Part shown: piece by piece, positions 1 through 11,050 of the stretch
Layout: each line of letters starts with the position of its first letter
Position numbering within the stretch: the first letter of the stretch is position 1
NCBI RefSeq assembly: GCF_008086595.1
Contig: NZ_RXYA01000003.1
Location: 208,129-272,128, forward strand
Source: Acetobacterium paludosum
GTDB lineage: Bacteria > Bacillota > Clostridia > Eubacteriales > Eubacteriaceae
Direction: 5' to 3'
DNA length: 64,000 bases
The notes under the pieces: generated by a model
What the model saw: the letters and a program-made list of their open reading frames with translations, nothing else
Databases searched by the model: none
What the model was told of the DNA's origin: nothing
Translations under genes and position numbers: made by a program

Positions 1-2011
1 TATCAATGACTTTGCCTTGCTGCAACCCAGTATTGAACTCAGGGAACTGATTCATCATTTCGTCACGTTTTCCTGGGACGATATTCAAATCCCTGTCAAC
101 GAATTCGTTCGTTAGCAATTGAGCAAACAAAATATTTTCAGAAATATTACGTTCTTTCGCAACTTTACTAAGCATTTCTTTGATACTTGTTGTATGGACA
201 TCAGCATTTATTTCATTTACTAAATAATCTGCAAAAGACTTTTCAGAAAAATCCACGAGATAGGTAAGATAAAACTGTTCCGTTGATATTCTATTTCCAT
301 ATTCATCAACAGGAAGTCGCAAGCCACGTCCTACTTCCTGAAGTTTACTAATTTCACTTCCACTAGAACGGAGCTTTGTAATTTGGAATACATTCGGATT
401 ATCCCATCCTTCACGTAAAGTCCACTTTGAAAAGATAAATCTTCTCGTGTTCCAATTACCATATTCATCCTTGAAAGAAATTAATGATTCTTTATCTCTT
501 AGGATTTCTTCCACTTCATCCTGAATATCAGCATCCGCTTTGGAATTATCCTCTGCAAAGTACCCACCATTCGTTTTTTTAATATCACACAGAGACGCAT
601 CCAAAAATTCTCTATACTGTTGCAAATTAGGATTTTTTGTCGCAGATGAATCAATTTCCCCTATCTCCTCTCTTAGCTTTTCACTTAATAACTCCTCTAA
701 TTTTATACGTAGTGTCCCATCGTTCTCATCTCCGCGATAAGAATAAATACTATCGATGAAGAATAAAGAAAGGGTCTTAATCTTATGACCACGAATGAAA
801 TTTGCCTTTTCTTGCTTAAAGTGGTTTTGTATGGCTTGCTTTAGCATCAATTCCTGATAAGTAGCTCCATAGATAGACGCGAAGATAATGTCTCCGCCCG
901 AAAGCACATGACCATTTGAAAGCGTCACACCATTTTTAATATCCGGATCATCAGTCTTTCCGATAGCTTCCACTGTGATACCTGAAAAATTCTCATCAAT
1001 ATTACTTAAATAGTCTCCAACCACAAACGTTTGACTCTTTTTGGTCTTTTCATTTCGAAATACACAAGATTTAGGTTTACTAATAATTTTCATAAGCTTG
1101 ATTTTCACATCATCTTCATTTGTGTTTTCCAAGGTCTGAACTGCAACTCCCTTTACCAAGGATTCATTAAAAGCCTCACAAGCTCCGAGATTGTAAACAG
1201 GATTGTTGTAGTCCTTTTCGTTTGTTTTACAAACATTTGGAAATGTTGCCCCAAAACGGATAATACACTGGGGATTTAGTTTTTCTAGGATACATTGATA
1301 TGCTTTATTTTCTCTCCTAAATCGATGCGGCTCATCGATGATTACAATAGGTCTGGTCTCTTTCAAAGCATTATAGGGTTGCGTAAAAGAGCCATACAGA
1401 GTTTGATCATAATCATCTTTCTCCATTGTCTTTTTGGATAACAGCATGCTATCTGACATCAATAAAACGTTGAGACGATTTCTCTCCAAACGGCTACCAC
1501 GAGCAAACTCTGCTATGCTTGATGGAAACATCTTTCTTCCTGATTTTTGCTGCTTTTGTGCATTTAGCACTGCCAATTTTAATGTCGAATTTGAATACAG
1601 ATCCGCAAAATGCTTTTTTGAATACTTCGCTTCTATAAAGTTTCGTGTACCTTCTTTTATCGGCGTGGAAGGAACAAGCAAGATAAATTTGTTAAACCCA
1701 TATCTCTTGTGAAGCTCATACATAAGTCTCGTATAAATGTATGTCTTACCTGTACCTGTCTCAAGTTTTGCATCAATTCCCAGAATTCCATCGTCAATTC
1801 TACGTTGCATATTCATAGGAATCGGATTTAATCCATCAATATCACCAACCCATAATTCATCTATATTTTCTATGATCTGTTTGTCATCCAAATTTATGAT
1901 TGGGTTTTGATAGATGGGATTATTTGTTGATATCTGTACACCTTCAAAAACTTTGCAGATAGCACCTAGGCAATTTGTTTGATGCGGTAATATTTTTAGC
2001 TGAATCTCCAT
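1..2011 (-). CDS. res: Type III restriction enzyme Res subunit (partial, 3' end beyond window)
   Basis: Reading the minus strand from ATG 2011 gives an open frame of about 670 codons that leaves the left edge without a stop. It is a DEAD/DEAH-type helicase-nuclease: residues ETGTGKT around position 70 are a Walker A motif and DEPH near position 225 is the Walker B box. Later helicase text such as LQEVGRGLRLP is motif VI-like. In type III systems Res translocates and cleaves DNA when bound to Mod. The start lies 1 nt after the mod stop, so the two are surely cotranscribed and translationally coupled. The C-terminal endonuclease domain is outside the window, so its integrity cannot be judged. 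Confidence 0.93.
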   Translation of the reverse strand, partial: MEIQLKILPHQTNCLGAICKVFEGVQISTNNPIYQNPIINLDDKQIIENIDELWVGDIDGLNPIPMNMQRRIDDGILGIDAKLETGTGKTYIYTRLMYELHKRYGFNKFILLVPSTPIKEGTRNFIEAKYSKKHFADLYSNSTLKLAVLNAQKQQKSGRKMFPSSIAEFARGSRLERNRLNVLLMSDSMLLSKKTMEKDDYDQTLYGSFTQPYNALKETRPIVIIDEPHRFRRENKAYQCILEKLNPQCIIRFGATFPNVCKTNEKDYNNPVYNLGACEAFNESLVKGVAVQTLENTNEDDVKIKLMKIISKPKSCVFRNEKTKKSQTFVVGDYLSNIDENFSGITVEAIGKTDDPDIKNGVTLSNGHVLSGGDIIFASIYGATYQELMLKQAIQNHFKQEKANFIRGHKIKTLSLFFIDSIYSYRGDENDGTLRIKLEELLSEKLREEIGEIDSSATKNPNLQQYREFLDASLCDIKKTNGGYFAEDNSKADADIQDEVEEILRDKESLISFKDEYGNWNTRRFIFSKWTLREGWDNPNVFQITKLRSSGSEISKLQEVGRGLRLPVDEYGNRISTEQFYLTYLVDFSEKSFADYLVNEINADVHTTSIKEMLSKVAKERNISENILFAQLLTNEFVDRDLNIVPGKRDEMMNQFPEFNTGLQQGKVID

Positions 2012-2012
2012 C

Positions 2013-3899
2013 CTAATATCTCTCGATCACATTTACATTTTTACTATTTCGCAAATTAAGAAAATTTTTCTTTAATTCATGAAGCACATTGAATGTAAGA
2101 GAATATGGATATATAACAATTCTAGAAATATTTAGCGTATTATCCTCTACCATCTTAATCAAATCCATAACATCTTCAGAGGTAATCCCCGGATCAATAA
2201 TATAAAGACTATCCTGACATAGATCTACCGTATAAGTGTTTAGCTTAACTTTTTCTGTCTGGCATATTAATCCATAGCCATCTTGGTTTATCCATGTTGT
2301 TAAAATTGTAGCTCTTCCCGATGCTTCATCAAAAGAAAATCCTTCTGTCATATCTTCCATAATATAAGTAGAATGGGGATCAAATTCAACGATCTTATCA
2401 AGCCTATTTTTATCCGGCTCATTTAGCCGATAGAGCTTAAATCCATAATCAATATCAGAACCAGTCTCACTTTTGATTTTAATTGCTGCTTTTTCAATCC
2501 TAAATCTTCCAATTTCATCTATTGTACGATAAATCGCTTTATTTAAAGATTTTGATTCCTTTATTTTCTCTGGTAACTGAATTAAAATATACTTTCTATC
2601 GCCATTATCTTCAGCATTTAGCTTCATCACCGAATGAGCTGTCGTTGCAGATCCAGAGAAAAAATCCATTATTATAGAATCTCTATTAAGATTCGCAATT
2701 TTCATTAAATGTAATATTAATTTCGTTGGTTTTGGATCATTAAATGGAGAAAATCCAAATAAATCTTTAAGCTCTTCAACGGCTTCATGATTATGACCGC
2801 CCTCTTTATAACCTATTATTGTTCTTGGTACTATTCCTTCAGATTTTAGTTGAGATAAAAATGTTTTTCGAGATGGTATTGCGTCTCCATTTTTTCCAAA
2901 CCATATTTCTTTATTTTCATCAAATTTAGCAAGTGTTTCTGATGAAAACCTTGCATAAGTTCCCTGCGGTGGTTTAAATGTTACTCCATTGTTAAAAGTA
3001 TATGTAAAATCAGCAGAATTTTCTGACCCACTTTTTGCATGTAGAGGTGTTGCTTTCCAAGGACCGTTTGGATGATTATCAGGATTTGAATATGCCTTAT
3101 CCATCTTTTCTGTCCTCGGAAGCCGTCCAATCTTAAATACATCTATATTTTTAGAGTAGCATAAGATATGATCATGATTATCCGAAAAAAATTGTGCATC
3201 ATTAGCAATTGTATATTTCTTTTCCCAAATAAGATTTGCTAGAAAATTAATTTCCCCAAATATTTCGTCGCACAATAACTTAAGATTTGATTGTTCATTA
3301 TCATCAATACTAATAAAAATGACACCATCCTCTTTTAATAAATCCCTTGCTAACATCAAACGTGGATACATGAACATTAACCAAGCTGAATGCGTGCTTT
3401 TTCCTGCAATTTCGATAATACGTTCCGCTTCATCGAGTTCGATACCAATGGTTTCTGCTAAATTCTCTTTTGTAAATTGAAAATTATCTGGATATATGAA
3501 ACCATCTGAGCCCGTATTATAAGGAGGATCAATATAAATACATTTCACCTGGCCTGAATATGACTGAAGTAAATGTTTAATAGCATCTAAGTTATCACCT
3601 ACAATATAGACATTTTCACTATTCTTGTTTATTTCTTTTGAATTGTGTCCCTCATCAGGTGTAATGACTGTCTCTGTATCTGTCGAAGTAAGGTATTTCG
3701 CATAGCTTTTACCTAAAAACTTTAGCTCATACCCTTCTTTTTCAACATCGACATATTCTGACTGCAACATTTCACTAAAGCGGTTGATGAGAAATTTTCC
3801 ATTATTGTCAAAAAACTGAGGAAAATCAGCTCTAAGTTTGTTAACTTCTCGTGTATTTGATTTTGCCTTTAGGTTATTCAATAGTTGTTCTCTAATCAT
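2013..3899 (-). CDS. mod: Type III DNA-methyltransferase Mod subunit (N6-adenine)
   Basis: This 628-residue protein methylates adenine in an asymmetric target and supplies sequence specificity to the Res-Mod complex. The catalytic motif DPPYNTG is at residues 124-130, ahead of the AdoMet-binding motif FFSGSATTAH near residue 410. That is the beta-class order typical of type III Mod proteins. The central part (about residues 230-400) should be the target-recognition domain, the region that varies between Mod alleles. The ATG follows a strong GAGGGGG ribosome binding site. The gene is AT-rich like many horizontally moved R-M genes, but no mobility gene or repeat is visible next to it. Confidence 0.95.
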   Translation of the reverse strand: MIREQLLNNLKAKSNTREVNKLRADFPQFFDNNGKFLINRFSEMLQSEYVDVEKEGYELKFLGKSYAKYLTSTDTETVITPDEGHNSKEINKNSENVYIVGDNLDAIKHLLQSYSGQVKCIYIDPPYNTGSDGFIYPDNFQFTKENLAETIGIELDEAERIIEIAGKSTHSAWLMFMYPRLMLARDLLKEDGVIFISIDDNEQSNLKLLCDEIFGEINFLANLIWEKKYTIANDAQFFSDNHDHILCYSKNIDVFKIGRLPRTEKMDKAYSNPDNHPNGPWKATPLHAKSGSENSADFTYTFNNGVTFKPPQGTYARFSSETLAKFDENKEIWFGKNGDAIPSRKTFLSQLKSEGIVPRTIIGYKEGGHNHEAVEELKDLFGFSPFNDPKPTKLILHLMKIANLNRDSIIMDFFSGSATTAHSVMKLNAEDNGDRKYILIQLPEKIKESKSLNKAIYRTIDEIGRFRIEKAAIKIKSETGSDIDYGFKLYRLNEPDKNRLDKIVEFDPHSTYIMEDMTEGFSFDEASGRATILTTWINQDGYGLICQTEKVKLNTYTVDLCQDSLYIIDPGITSEDVMDLIKMVEDNTLNISRIVIYPYSLTFNVLHELKKNFLNLRNSKNVNVIERY

Positions 3900-4086
3900 T
3901 TTTCCCCCTCACTCATAACATGAGCTAATTCGACTTACATTTATCATATGCTATCATGAATTTAATACTTTGTGTATATTTATCATCATTTCAAATTCTA
4001 ATATTATTCCTTTGTCTAAAGTCTTTAAACTTTTGGCGAACCTACTATACATATGTGCTCCTACCAATTATAAAAATCTATAAAAA

Positions 4087-4111
4087 AACCTGCTACTTTA
4101 CGTAACAGGTT
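4087..4111 (-). terminator. Terminator after tRNA-Ser(GCT)
   Basis: The arms 4087-4096 and 4102-4111 pair over ten positions with one mismatch around a five-base loop. On the minus strand they are followed by seven T residues, so this ends the tRNA-Ser transcript before mod. Confidence 0.8.
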
Positions 4112-4145
4112 CTATCTAACATCAATGTTGATGCGTAGTTCTTGG

Positions 4146-4237
4146 TGGCGGAGAAGGTGGGATTTGAACCCACGCACCGCGTAAACGGTCTATACCCTTA
4201 GCAGGGGCACCTCTTATAGCCACTTGAGTACTTCTCC
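4146..4237 (-). tRNA. tRNA-Ser(GCT)
   Basis: The minus strand gives a class II tRNA with acceptor stem GGAGAAG/CTTCTCC, a long variable arm, the T-loop GGTTCAAATCC and an encoded CCA end. The anticodon loop CTGCTAA sets the anticodon to GCU, which reads the serine codons AGC and AGU. It is paired with another serine tRNA 45 nt upstream and probably shares its transcript. Confidence 0.95.
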
Positions 4238-4282
4238 AAAGGTAATAATAAATGTTATTACTATTCAATTTCAAGCATTTGA

Positions 4283-4371
4283 TGGCCGAGAGGGTGGGAT
4301 TCGAACCCACGTGGGCTTGCACCCTAACGGTTTTCAAGACCGCCCCGTTATGACCGCTTCGGTACCTCTCG
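4283..4371 (-). tRNA. tRNA-Ser(TGA)
   Basis: The minus strand folds as a class II tRNA with acceptor stem CGAGAGG/CCTCTCG, a long variable arm, T-loop GGTTCGAATCC and encoded CCA. The anticodon loop CTTGAAA gives UGA, reading UCN serine codons. No terminator lies between it and tRNA-Ser(GCT), which suggests a dicistronic precursor. Confidence 0.95.
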
Positions 4372-4465
4372 CAATTCAAAATGCAAGATTAATATTACCA
4401 ATGATTTCTAATATTGTCAAGTGTTTTTAAAGAAATTTTTCAAGTGGCTATTATTTTTTTTGTTT

Positions 4466-5527
4466 TTATATTTTTACAATCCAATTGAGTTGATCAGCGA
4501 CATTGCCAGTTTGCATGCCATATAATGTATCATATATTTTTTGCGCATATTCGCCTATTTCACCGTTGTTAAATGTCATTTCGATGTCTTTCCAGCCTAA
4601 TGTTCCAATCGGCGAAATAACTGCCGCTGTGCCCGTTGCAAAGGCTTCCTGGATTCTGCCTTGCTGATAGGCTTCATATAATTCGTCAATCGTGATGCGT
4701 CGTTCAGCAACTGTTTTTCCCCAATGTTTTAATAATTCGATCACACTCTTACGGGTAATCCCGGGTAAAATAGTCCCTGATAAAGATGGTGTCACAAAGA
4801 CATCGTCAATCAGGAAGAATACATTACTGGTTCCGACTTCTTCAATGTATTTCCGTTCGACCCCGTCCAGCCAGAGAATCTGTTCAAATCCCTTGGTGCT
4901 GACTTTTTGTTGTGCCGCTAATCCGCCGGCATAATTACCGCCGCATTTGGCTTCGCCGGTGCCGCCGCGTACTGTTCGGGCATATTCGTCTTCTACATAA
5001 ATCCGTTCCGGAGCCATTCCGCCTTTGTAATAGGAACCTACCGGCGACATAATAATCATAAATTTATATTGTTTGGAAACGCGAACACCAATAAATGGAT
5101 CGGTCGCAAAAACAAAGGGCCGGATATAAAGCGAAGTCCCGGGAGAATTTGGAATCCAGTTTTCATCAAGTTTCACGAGTGTTTTTAAGGCCTCTAAGAC
5201 AAAGTCTTCATCAATTTGCGGAATACACATCCGTTCATTGGAGCGGTTCATCCGTTTTAGGTTTTCCTGCGGTCTAAACAATTGGGTCTCGCCATTAGGG
5301 GTTTTATAGGCTTTTAATCCTTCAAATACCTCCTGGGCATAATGGAGCACCATTGATGATGGCATCAGTTCAATCGGGCCGTAGGGCATTATCGTTGCAT
5401 CATGCCATCCGATTCCCTCGGTATAATCCATCATAAACATATGATCAGTAAAGTGCACCCCAAAAGCCAGCGCATCTTCCTTCGTCTTTTCTTTCAGGTT
5501 CGTTGTTTTAACAATTTTAATTTCCAT
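4466..5527 (-). CDS. ilvE: Branched-chain amino acid aminotransferase
   Basis: A 353-residue class IV PLP aminotransferase that interconverts branched-chain amino acids and their 2-oxoacids with glutamate/2-oxoglutarate. Visible family marks are the PLP-lysine segment EAKCGGNYA, the arginine-rich RSNERMCIP segment and SLYIRPF. The length fits the IlvE group II enzymes. A longer in-frame extension to 5647 exists, but the ATG at 5527 has an ideal GGAGG 5 nt upstream and starts the conserved protein, so it is preferred. It appears monocistronic, with a promoter at 5581-5610. Confidence 0.93.
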   Translation of the reverse strand: MEIKIVKTTNLKEKTKEDALAFGVHFTDHMFMMDYTEGIGWHDATIMPYGPIELMPSSMVLHYAQEVFEGLKAYKTPNGETQLFRPQENLKRMNRSNERMCIPQIDEDFVLEALKTLVKLDENWIPNSPGTSLYIRPFVFATDPFIGVRVSKQYKFMIIMSPVGSYYKGGMAPERIYVEDEYARTVRGGTGEAKCGGNYAGGLAAQQKVSTKGFEQILWLDGVERKYIEEVGTSNVFFLIDDVFVTPSLSGTILPGITRKSVIELLKHWGKTVAERRITIDELYEAYQQGRIQEAFATGTAAVISPIGTLGWKDIEMTFNNGEIGEYAQKIYDTLYGMQTGNVADQLNWIVKI

Positions 5528-5580
5528 GTTTTCCTCCAATATTCGCAAGTGGAAAAACCACTGTTTTAAATCATGAGAAT

Positions 5581-5610
5581 AGTATACCCACTTCTGTATA
5601 CAAAATACAA
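5581..5610 (-). promoter_or_regulatory. Candidate sigma-A promoter of ilvE
   Basis: On the minus strand TTGTAT (5610-5605) and TATACT (5586-5581) are separated by 18 nt, about 55 nt before the ilvE start. CCACTT/AAGTGG inverted repeats overlap the spacer and recur downstream around 5547-5562, which could be an operator. No factor is identifiable. Confidence 0.5.
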
Positions 5611-5696
5611 GTGGAAAATCATAGAATTGTGTTCTTTCTAAATACATGATTCAATCGATTGCTTTCGCGCATCTTTTACCGCCGCAAAAAATAAAG

Positions 5697-5723
5697 AAAA
5701 CGATGGCTGAACCCATCGTTTTC
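5697..5723 (-). terminator. Terminator of the G5/3D-domain gene
   Basis: A nine-base-pair stem (5698-5706 with 5713-5721) is followed on the minus strand by a T-rich tract. It sits directly after the stop codon at 5733. Confidence 0.8.
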
Positions 5724-5732
5724 CTACCTTGC

Positions 5733-6815
5733 TTAGTCTAGAAAATATATTTCAATGTTTTGTCTTCCCCAGGTGTTGCATTCATCCTGGCTGTTCTTAT
5801 AAATATCAATGATGCCATACCCTACTGCACCGCCGCGGTCTTCTACTGTATAAACTCCGCCAAGGGCTGGAATATATACCTGGGTTCCAAATGGAACGCC
5901 ATCCCAGGCAGCAATCGTTCGACCTTCCTGTGGTGCCAAACCTGAAGCAGTATTGCTTCCTGTTGCGGTATAAGCAGTCGCACTGACTGTCATCATCGTG
6001 CCTTTAAGGCTGTTATCCTGATCAACTTTCGCACTGCTGCTGGTACTCACCGTGCTGGATTCCACATTGACATCGCCGGTCACTGATTTAACCTGAACCT
6101 CATCCGGCATAACAATTGTCGTGGCTGGTCCCACTTCGATAATTTCTTCAACAATCGGGGTGATTTCTTGACTCTCAAGGACTTCCCGGCTGACTTCAAC
6201 ATCATTTTCAAATCGGATTCGCTCTTTAACATTGCTTTTTCCATTTTGACCAACCTGAACCACAACTCGTGTTCCGGTATCCAGGGCATCATTTACAATG
6301 ATGCTTGCGGTCATGGGGATATCTTTAATCTCTGCTGATTCGACTACTTTCACTTGGGTTACCTTAATATCACCGGTGCTGATTGTCAGAGGCGTTTTTA
6401 CCCCAGGTTCAACTCGATCGTCCGCATCAATTGCGATCCCATTTTCCTTAAGCAAATCACCGACGTTTTCTGCTCCGGAAAGATAAGCAATCGTTTTTGT
6501 ACCCATGATAATGTTTCCGGAAATCTTTTTCTCAATTCTGACATTAATAACATCCTTGAAAAGCGTTGTTAATGGGCTGCTATATTTATATTCATCACTT
6601 GCCGGAAGATCATTTTTTACCAGCACTTCCCCTAGGGACTCAAGCAATTTTCCTTTGACCGTGTATTCTTCACCTTTGAAAGTAACCTGAACTTCTTTTT
6701 CAACGGTAAAAGCACTGGAGACACCCACAACGACAAGAAGAATTAAGGCAATAAAGCCAATTCTTACGCCGGGATATTTCTTGAAAAATTCCCCTGTTTC
6801 TCTCTTCGTATTCAT
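5733..6815 (-). CDS. G5 and 3D domain cell-wall protein (YabE/RpfB-like)
   Basis: The 360-residue product has a cytoplasmic start, one membrane anchor at about residues 17-37, then two ubiquitin-like DUF348 repeats (about 40-90 and 95-150), a G5 domain (about 155-235), a serine/threonine-rich linker and a C-terminal 3D domain (about 275-360). The 3D domain carries the double-psi beta-barrel aspartates: EDRGGAVG followed by IDIY. This architecture is known from YabE and related resuscitation-factor-like peptidoglycan hydrolases, so a surface role in wall turnover is likely. The lytic activity itself is inferred from family membership. Confidence 0.88.
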   Translation of the reverse strand: MNTKRETGEFFKKYPGVRIGFIALILLVVVGVSSAFTVEKEVQVTFKGEEYTVKGKLLESLGEVLVKNDLPASDEYKYSSPLTTLFKDVINVRIEKKISGNIIMGTKTIAYLSGAENVGDLLKENGIAIDADDRVEPGVKTPLTISTGDIKVTQVKVVESAEIKDIPMTASIIVNDALDTGTRVVVQVGQNGKSNVKERIRFENDVEVSREVLESQEITPIVEEIIEVGPATTIVMPDEVQVKSVTGDVNVESSTVSTSSSAKVDQDNSLKGTMMTVSATAYTATGSNTASGLAPQEGRTIAAWDGVPFGTQVYIPALGGVYTVEDRGGAVGYGIIDIYKNSQDECNTWGRQNIEIYFLD

Positions 6816-6874
6816 AAATTATACCTTTCACTTGTCAACAATAGTTAAATAAAAGTTACACGTTTGTTACAGCA

Positions 6875-6903
6875 AGTCTATCATCCTACCCAGCCCATGT
6901 CAA
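6875..6903 (-). promoter_or_regulatory. Sigma-A promoter of the G5/3D gene
   Basis: On the minus strand a perfect TTGACA (6903-6898) and TAGACT (6880-6875) are spaced by 17 nt, about 60 nt before the start at 6815. Confidence 0.75.
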
Positions 6904-6965
6904 GTTTTTTGTGCCTGTTGGCGGTCCAAAGGGAGACTTCATCCCAATTATAAACCATGTTTTCG

Positions 6966-6994
6966 CCCATTCCCATGCCATAATGGGGAATGGG
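6966..6994. repeat. Inverted repeat between the G5/3D gene and mutY
   Basis: CCCATTCCC (6966-6974) pairs perfectly with GGGAATGGG (6986-6994). A T-rich stretch follows on the plus strand, so it may be a weak terminator blocking readthrough into mutY. The rest of the 6816-7124 intergenic region shows only promoter-like sequence. Confidence 0.5.
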
Positions 6995-7124
6995 GTAAAT
7001 TTTTGTTTGCGCGTATTTTTTTATAAATTTGCGATATTTTCCATAATAAGCTAGTTTTTAGAAAAATGTTCTATACTATATGTTGTGCCTGCTTAATCAT
7101 TTAATTTATACGAATGGAGAACAT

Positions 7125-8243
7125 ATGCTCAATACAACAAATAATAATCAACCGATTAAAATATTACAGCTTGAATTGCTCAGCTGGTTTGAAAACGCGA
7201 AAAGAAATCTGCCTTTTCGCCAGACGAAAGACCCCTATTCCATTTGGATTTCCGAAATCATGGCTCAACAAACCCAAATTGACACGCTTATTCCCTATTA
7301 CAATCACTTTATCAGTCTCTTTCCCAATGTCGCTGCTCTCGCTGAGGCCTCGGAGGATGAAGTCATTAAAGCCTGGGAAGGTTTGGGGTATTATTCCCGC
7401 GCTCGAAATCTGCACCAGGCAGCAAAACGGATTGTATCTGAATACGGCGGAATTTTCCCGAAGCAATTTGCTCAGCTCATCAAACTACCGGGGATTGGTC
7501 CTTATACCGGCGGAGCGATTGCCAGTATTGCTTTTAATGAAAAAGTCAGTGCCGTGGATGGCAATGTTCTGCGGGTCATTAGCCGCTACTGCAATAGCTT
7601 TGATGACATTGGTGAAGCCAAAACAAAAAAAAAGGTGACCCAATGGGTCGAAACCATCTTGCCCGATGCTGCCGGCGATTTCAATGAAGCCCTGATGGAT
7701 CTGGGTGCGGTTATCTGCAGCCCTCAAAGTCCCAAGTGTTTGATCTGTCCGATTCGGTTGGGTTGTCAAAGTTTCGCTTTTGGCACCACTGATCAAATCC
7801 CGGTAAAAAAGAAAAAGCAAAAACAACTCACAAAAAAAATGGAAGTGGGTATCGTCAAACAAAATGGCGCGTTCTTTTTTGTCAGACGGCTGGAATCCGG
7901 TCTTTTATCCGGGATGTGGTCCTTTCCTATTATTGAAGTCACAGAGGGCTCGGGAACGGACATTAAAAAAAAGCTCAGGTCGTATTTTCCTGAGCTTTCT
8001 GATCCGGTTCTGATCGGGCAGAGCCGTCATGTTTTCTCCCATATTATCTGGGAAATGTCCGTTTACGGCTTTGATTTAGGTAACATGGTTTGTGAAACTG
8101 CCGCTATCCCATATCATCCGAATCCTTCTGAATCATCTGAAAGCCAAACCCGCAGCACTCAATTCAAGGCTTTATCCGATATTGATGACTTAACCCTGCC
8201 GATCGCCTTTTCCAAACTTTTAGTCCTTTTAACCGATTTTTGA
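7125..8243 (+). CDS. mutY: A/G-specific adenine glycosylase MutY
   Basis: The 372-residue enzyme removes adenine mispaired with 8-oxoguanine during base excision repair. It shows the helix-hairpin-helix segment LPGIGPYTGGAI, the following catalytic aspartate in VDGNVLRV, and the four iron-sulfur cysteines in the exact spacing C-X6-C-X2-C-X5-C near residue 200. The C-terminal NUDIX-like domain that recognises 8-oxoG follows. An upstream in-frame ATG at 7080 has no ribosome binding site, while the ATG at 7125 follows GGAG by 5 nt. The stop is 2 nt from the stop of the convergent MEMO gene. Confidence 0.95.
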   Translation: MLNTTNNNQPIKILQLELLSWFENAKRNLPFRQTKDPYSIWISEIMAQQTQIDTLIPYYNHFISLFPNVAALAEASEDEVIKAWEGLGYYSRARNLHQAAKRIVSEYGGIFPKQFAQLIKLPGIGPYTGGAIASIAFNEKVSAVDGNVLRVISRYCNSFDDIGEAKTKKKVTQWVETILPDAAGDFNEALMDLGAVICSPQSPKCLICPIRLGCQSFAFGTTDQIPVKKKKQKQLTKKMEVGIVKQNGAFFFVRRLESGLLSGMWSFPIIEVTEGSGTDIKKKLRSYFPELSDPVLIGQSRHVFSHIIWEMSVYGFDLGNMVCETAAIPYHPNPSESSESQTRSTQFKALSDIDDLTLPIAFSKLLVLLTDF

Positions 8244-8245
8244 AT

Positions 8246-9682
8246 TTACAAATGACGTTCTACCTGAAAGCGGTGCATGATAATATCGGTATCGCTTTCT
8301 AATAGACCGGCTTTCTTTTTAGCAATGGCGATCTGCTCTTCCGGGGTATTGACGCCTTCCAGATCCGGCAGCAGTAATCCCCTGTTTAGTCCTTTTTCGA
8401 CAATAACCCCGTATTTTTTCGCATCTAATTCTGCTAGACTGGTTACCCGCTCCGGCGCTCCCAAAACATCCACACTGATTTCCAAATCTCTGAGTTCCGG
8501 TTCTTCAATTGGTAAAAAACGGGGATCGTAAGCCGACGCCTCGATGGCATTGCGGATAATTTCCTGGGCGATATTTTCGGTAACCGGTCCGGTTGTTCCA
8601 ATACACCCTCTGAGCTCGCCATGTTTATGAATCGATACAAAAACCCCAGCCTGCTGATTTTCAAGTTCTTCCAGTGCTTTTGGATCAATTTTATTTTGTT
8701 TTTTATAATGCGCGAAATTTAGTTTTCTTCCGCGTTGCGCCCATGTATTGATGGTTGCCCGGGCGAGGGCTACAAACGGACCCTCATTGGTGCGTCGTTC
8801 TTTATAGGAAAGCATCCGCTCCTCATCGTAACGGTCAATTAAGCTGGGAATCGGCTCCTCTTTGAGTTCAATATAGGCCGCCATATAACCCACGCCAAAT
8901 GGCCCTTCATAGGAAAATACCTCAGCTTCGGTATCGTAGCCGTCAATGGCACCCAATCCCATAATAATCGGTCGTAATCCGCATTGACCGGCCGGCTGGT
9001 AAACCTGGGGCGGAATAGTCAAAATGGAATAATAATTCTTCTGTTCAATTCCTGTGATGATATTTTCATCAAAAAGTGCACCCATGGGATTAAACGCATA
9101 GGGGCCTTCATCTTTTAGGCAATGGGAAAGATCCGCGGACACCAGGATCATCGCTTCTTTTCCCCGGGCTTCAATGGCTTCACGAATCACGGTACCCATT
9201 TCATATAACTCAATCAGGCTTAATTCCCCAATTGTAATATGAACAATTTTATAATTTTTATAATATTTTTCAATAAAATAAAGTGGCACCAGAACGCCAT
9301 GATCGATGTTGAGTTCAATTTTGTATTCGTCGGCTGTCGTCTGATTTAAAAAGATGGTGTGACATTGATTTTTTGCGAAACTCATATTCAATTCATCTAA
9401 AAGCCCCATATCGCAGTCTTTTTCTAATGAATAACTGTCGTTTCCAAATTGTTTTAAATCACCTTTCATCTGTTGTTCATAAACTACGGCAACACCATCT
9501 CGGAAAACATTTCCATGTGGGGTAATGCAGACGATGACTTCTGGTTTTATCTCGGCAACTTTTAGTGATAAATCACGCAGTCCTCGAATCGTTTTTTCTG
9601 CTTCATGCTCTCTGCCGCCGCCAACTTCGGGTATCAAGACCGGCGGATGACAAGAAATTGCAATACCTTTTAAGTACATCAT
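8246..9682 (-). CDS. MEMO-AMMECR1 fusion protein (AmmeMemoRadiSam system)
   Basis: This 478-residue protein joins two conserved modules. Residues 1-265 resemble class III extradiol-dioxygenase/MEMO proteins (SCHPPVL, CITPHGNVF, LSADLSHCLKD). Residues 300-478 are an AMMECR1 domain, recognisable by GCIGTTGPV. In other genomes these occur with a radical SAM enzyme as the AmmeMemoRadiSam set, whose biochemical function is uncertain. No radical SAM gene is adjacent here. It is followed upstream by eno with only 17 nt between, so the two may be cotranscribed. Confidence 0.87.
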   Translation of the reverse strand: MMYLKGIAISCHPPVLIPEVGGGREHEAEKTIRGLRDLSLKVAEIKPEVIVCITPHGNVFRDGVAVVYEQQMKGDLKQFGNDSYSLEKDCDMGLLDELNMSFAKNQCHTIFLNQTTADEYKIELNIDHGVLVPLYFIEKYYKNYKIVHITIGELSLIELYEMGTVIREAIEARGKEAMILVSADLSHCLKDEGPYAFNPMGALFDENIITGIEQKNYYSILTIPPQVYQPAGQCGLRPIIMGLGAIDGYDTEAEVFSYEGPFGVGYMAAYIELKEEPIPSLIDRYDEERMLSYKERRTNEGPFVALARATINTWAQRGRKLNFAHYKKQNKIDPKALEELENQQAGVFVSIHKHGELRGCIGTTGPVTENIAQEIIRNAIEASAYDPRFLPIEEPELRDLEISVDVLGAPERVTSLAELDAKKYGVIVEKGLNRGLLLPDLEGVNTPEEQIAIAKKKAGLLESDTDIIMHRFQVERHL

Positions 9683-9699
9683 TTTTCACTTCCTTCTTG

Positions 9700-11019
<1,320 letters not shown>

Positions 11020-11050
11020 CTACTATATACACCTAATTTAATGACTTAAA

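Noticed and set aside
1031-1712. Two plus-strand ORFs of 82 and 92 codons
   Set aside because: They are antisense to the well-supported res gene and have no ribosome binding site or recognisable domain.
4122-4379. 85-codon ORF on the minus strand
   Set aside because: It covers two tRNA-Ser genes.
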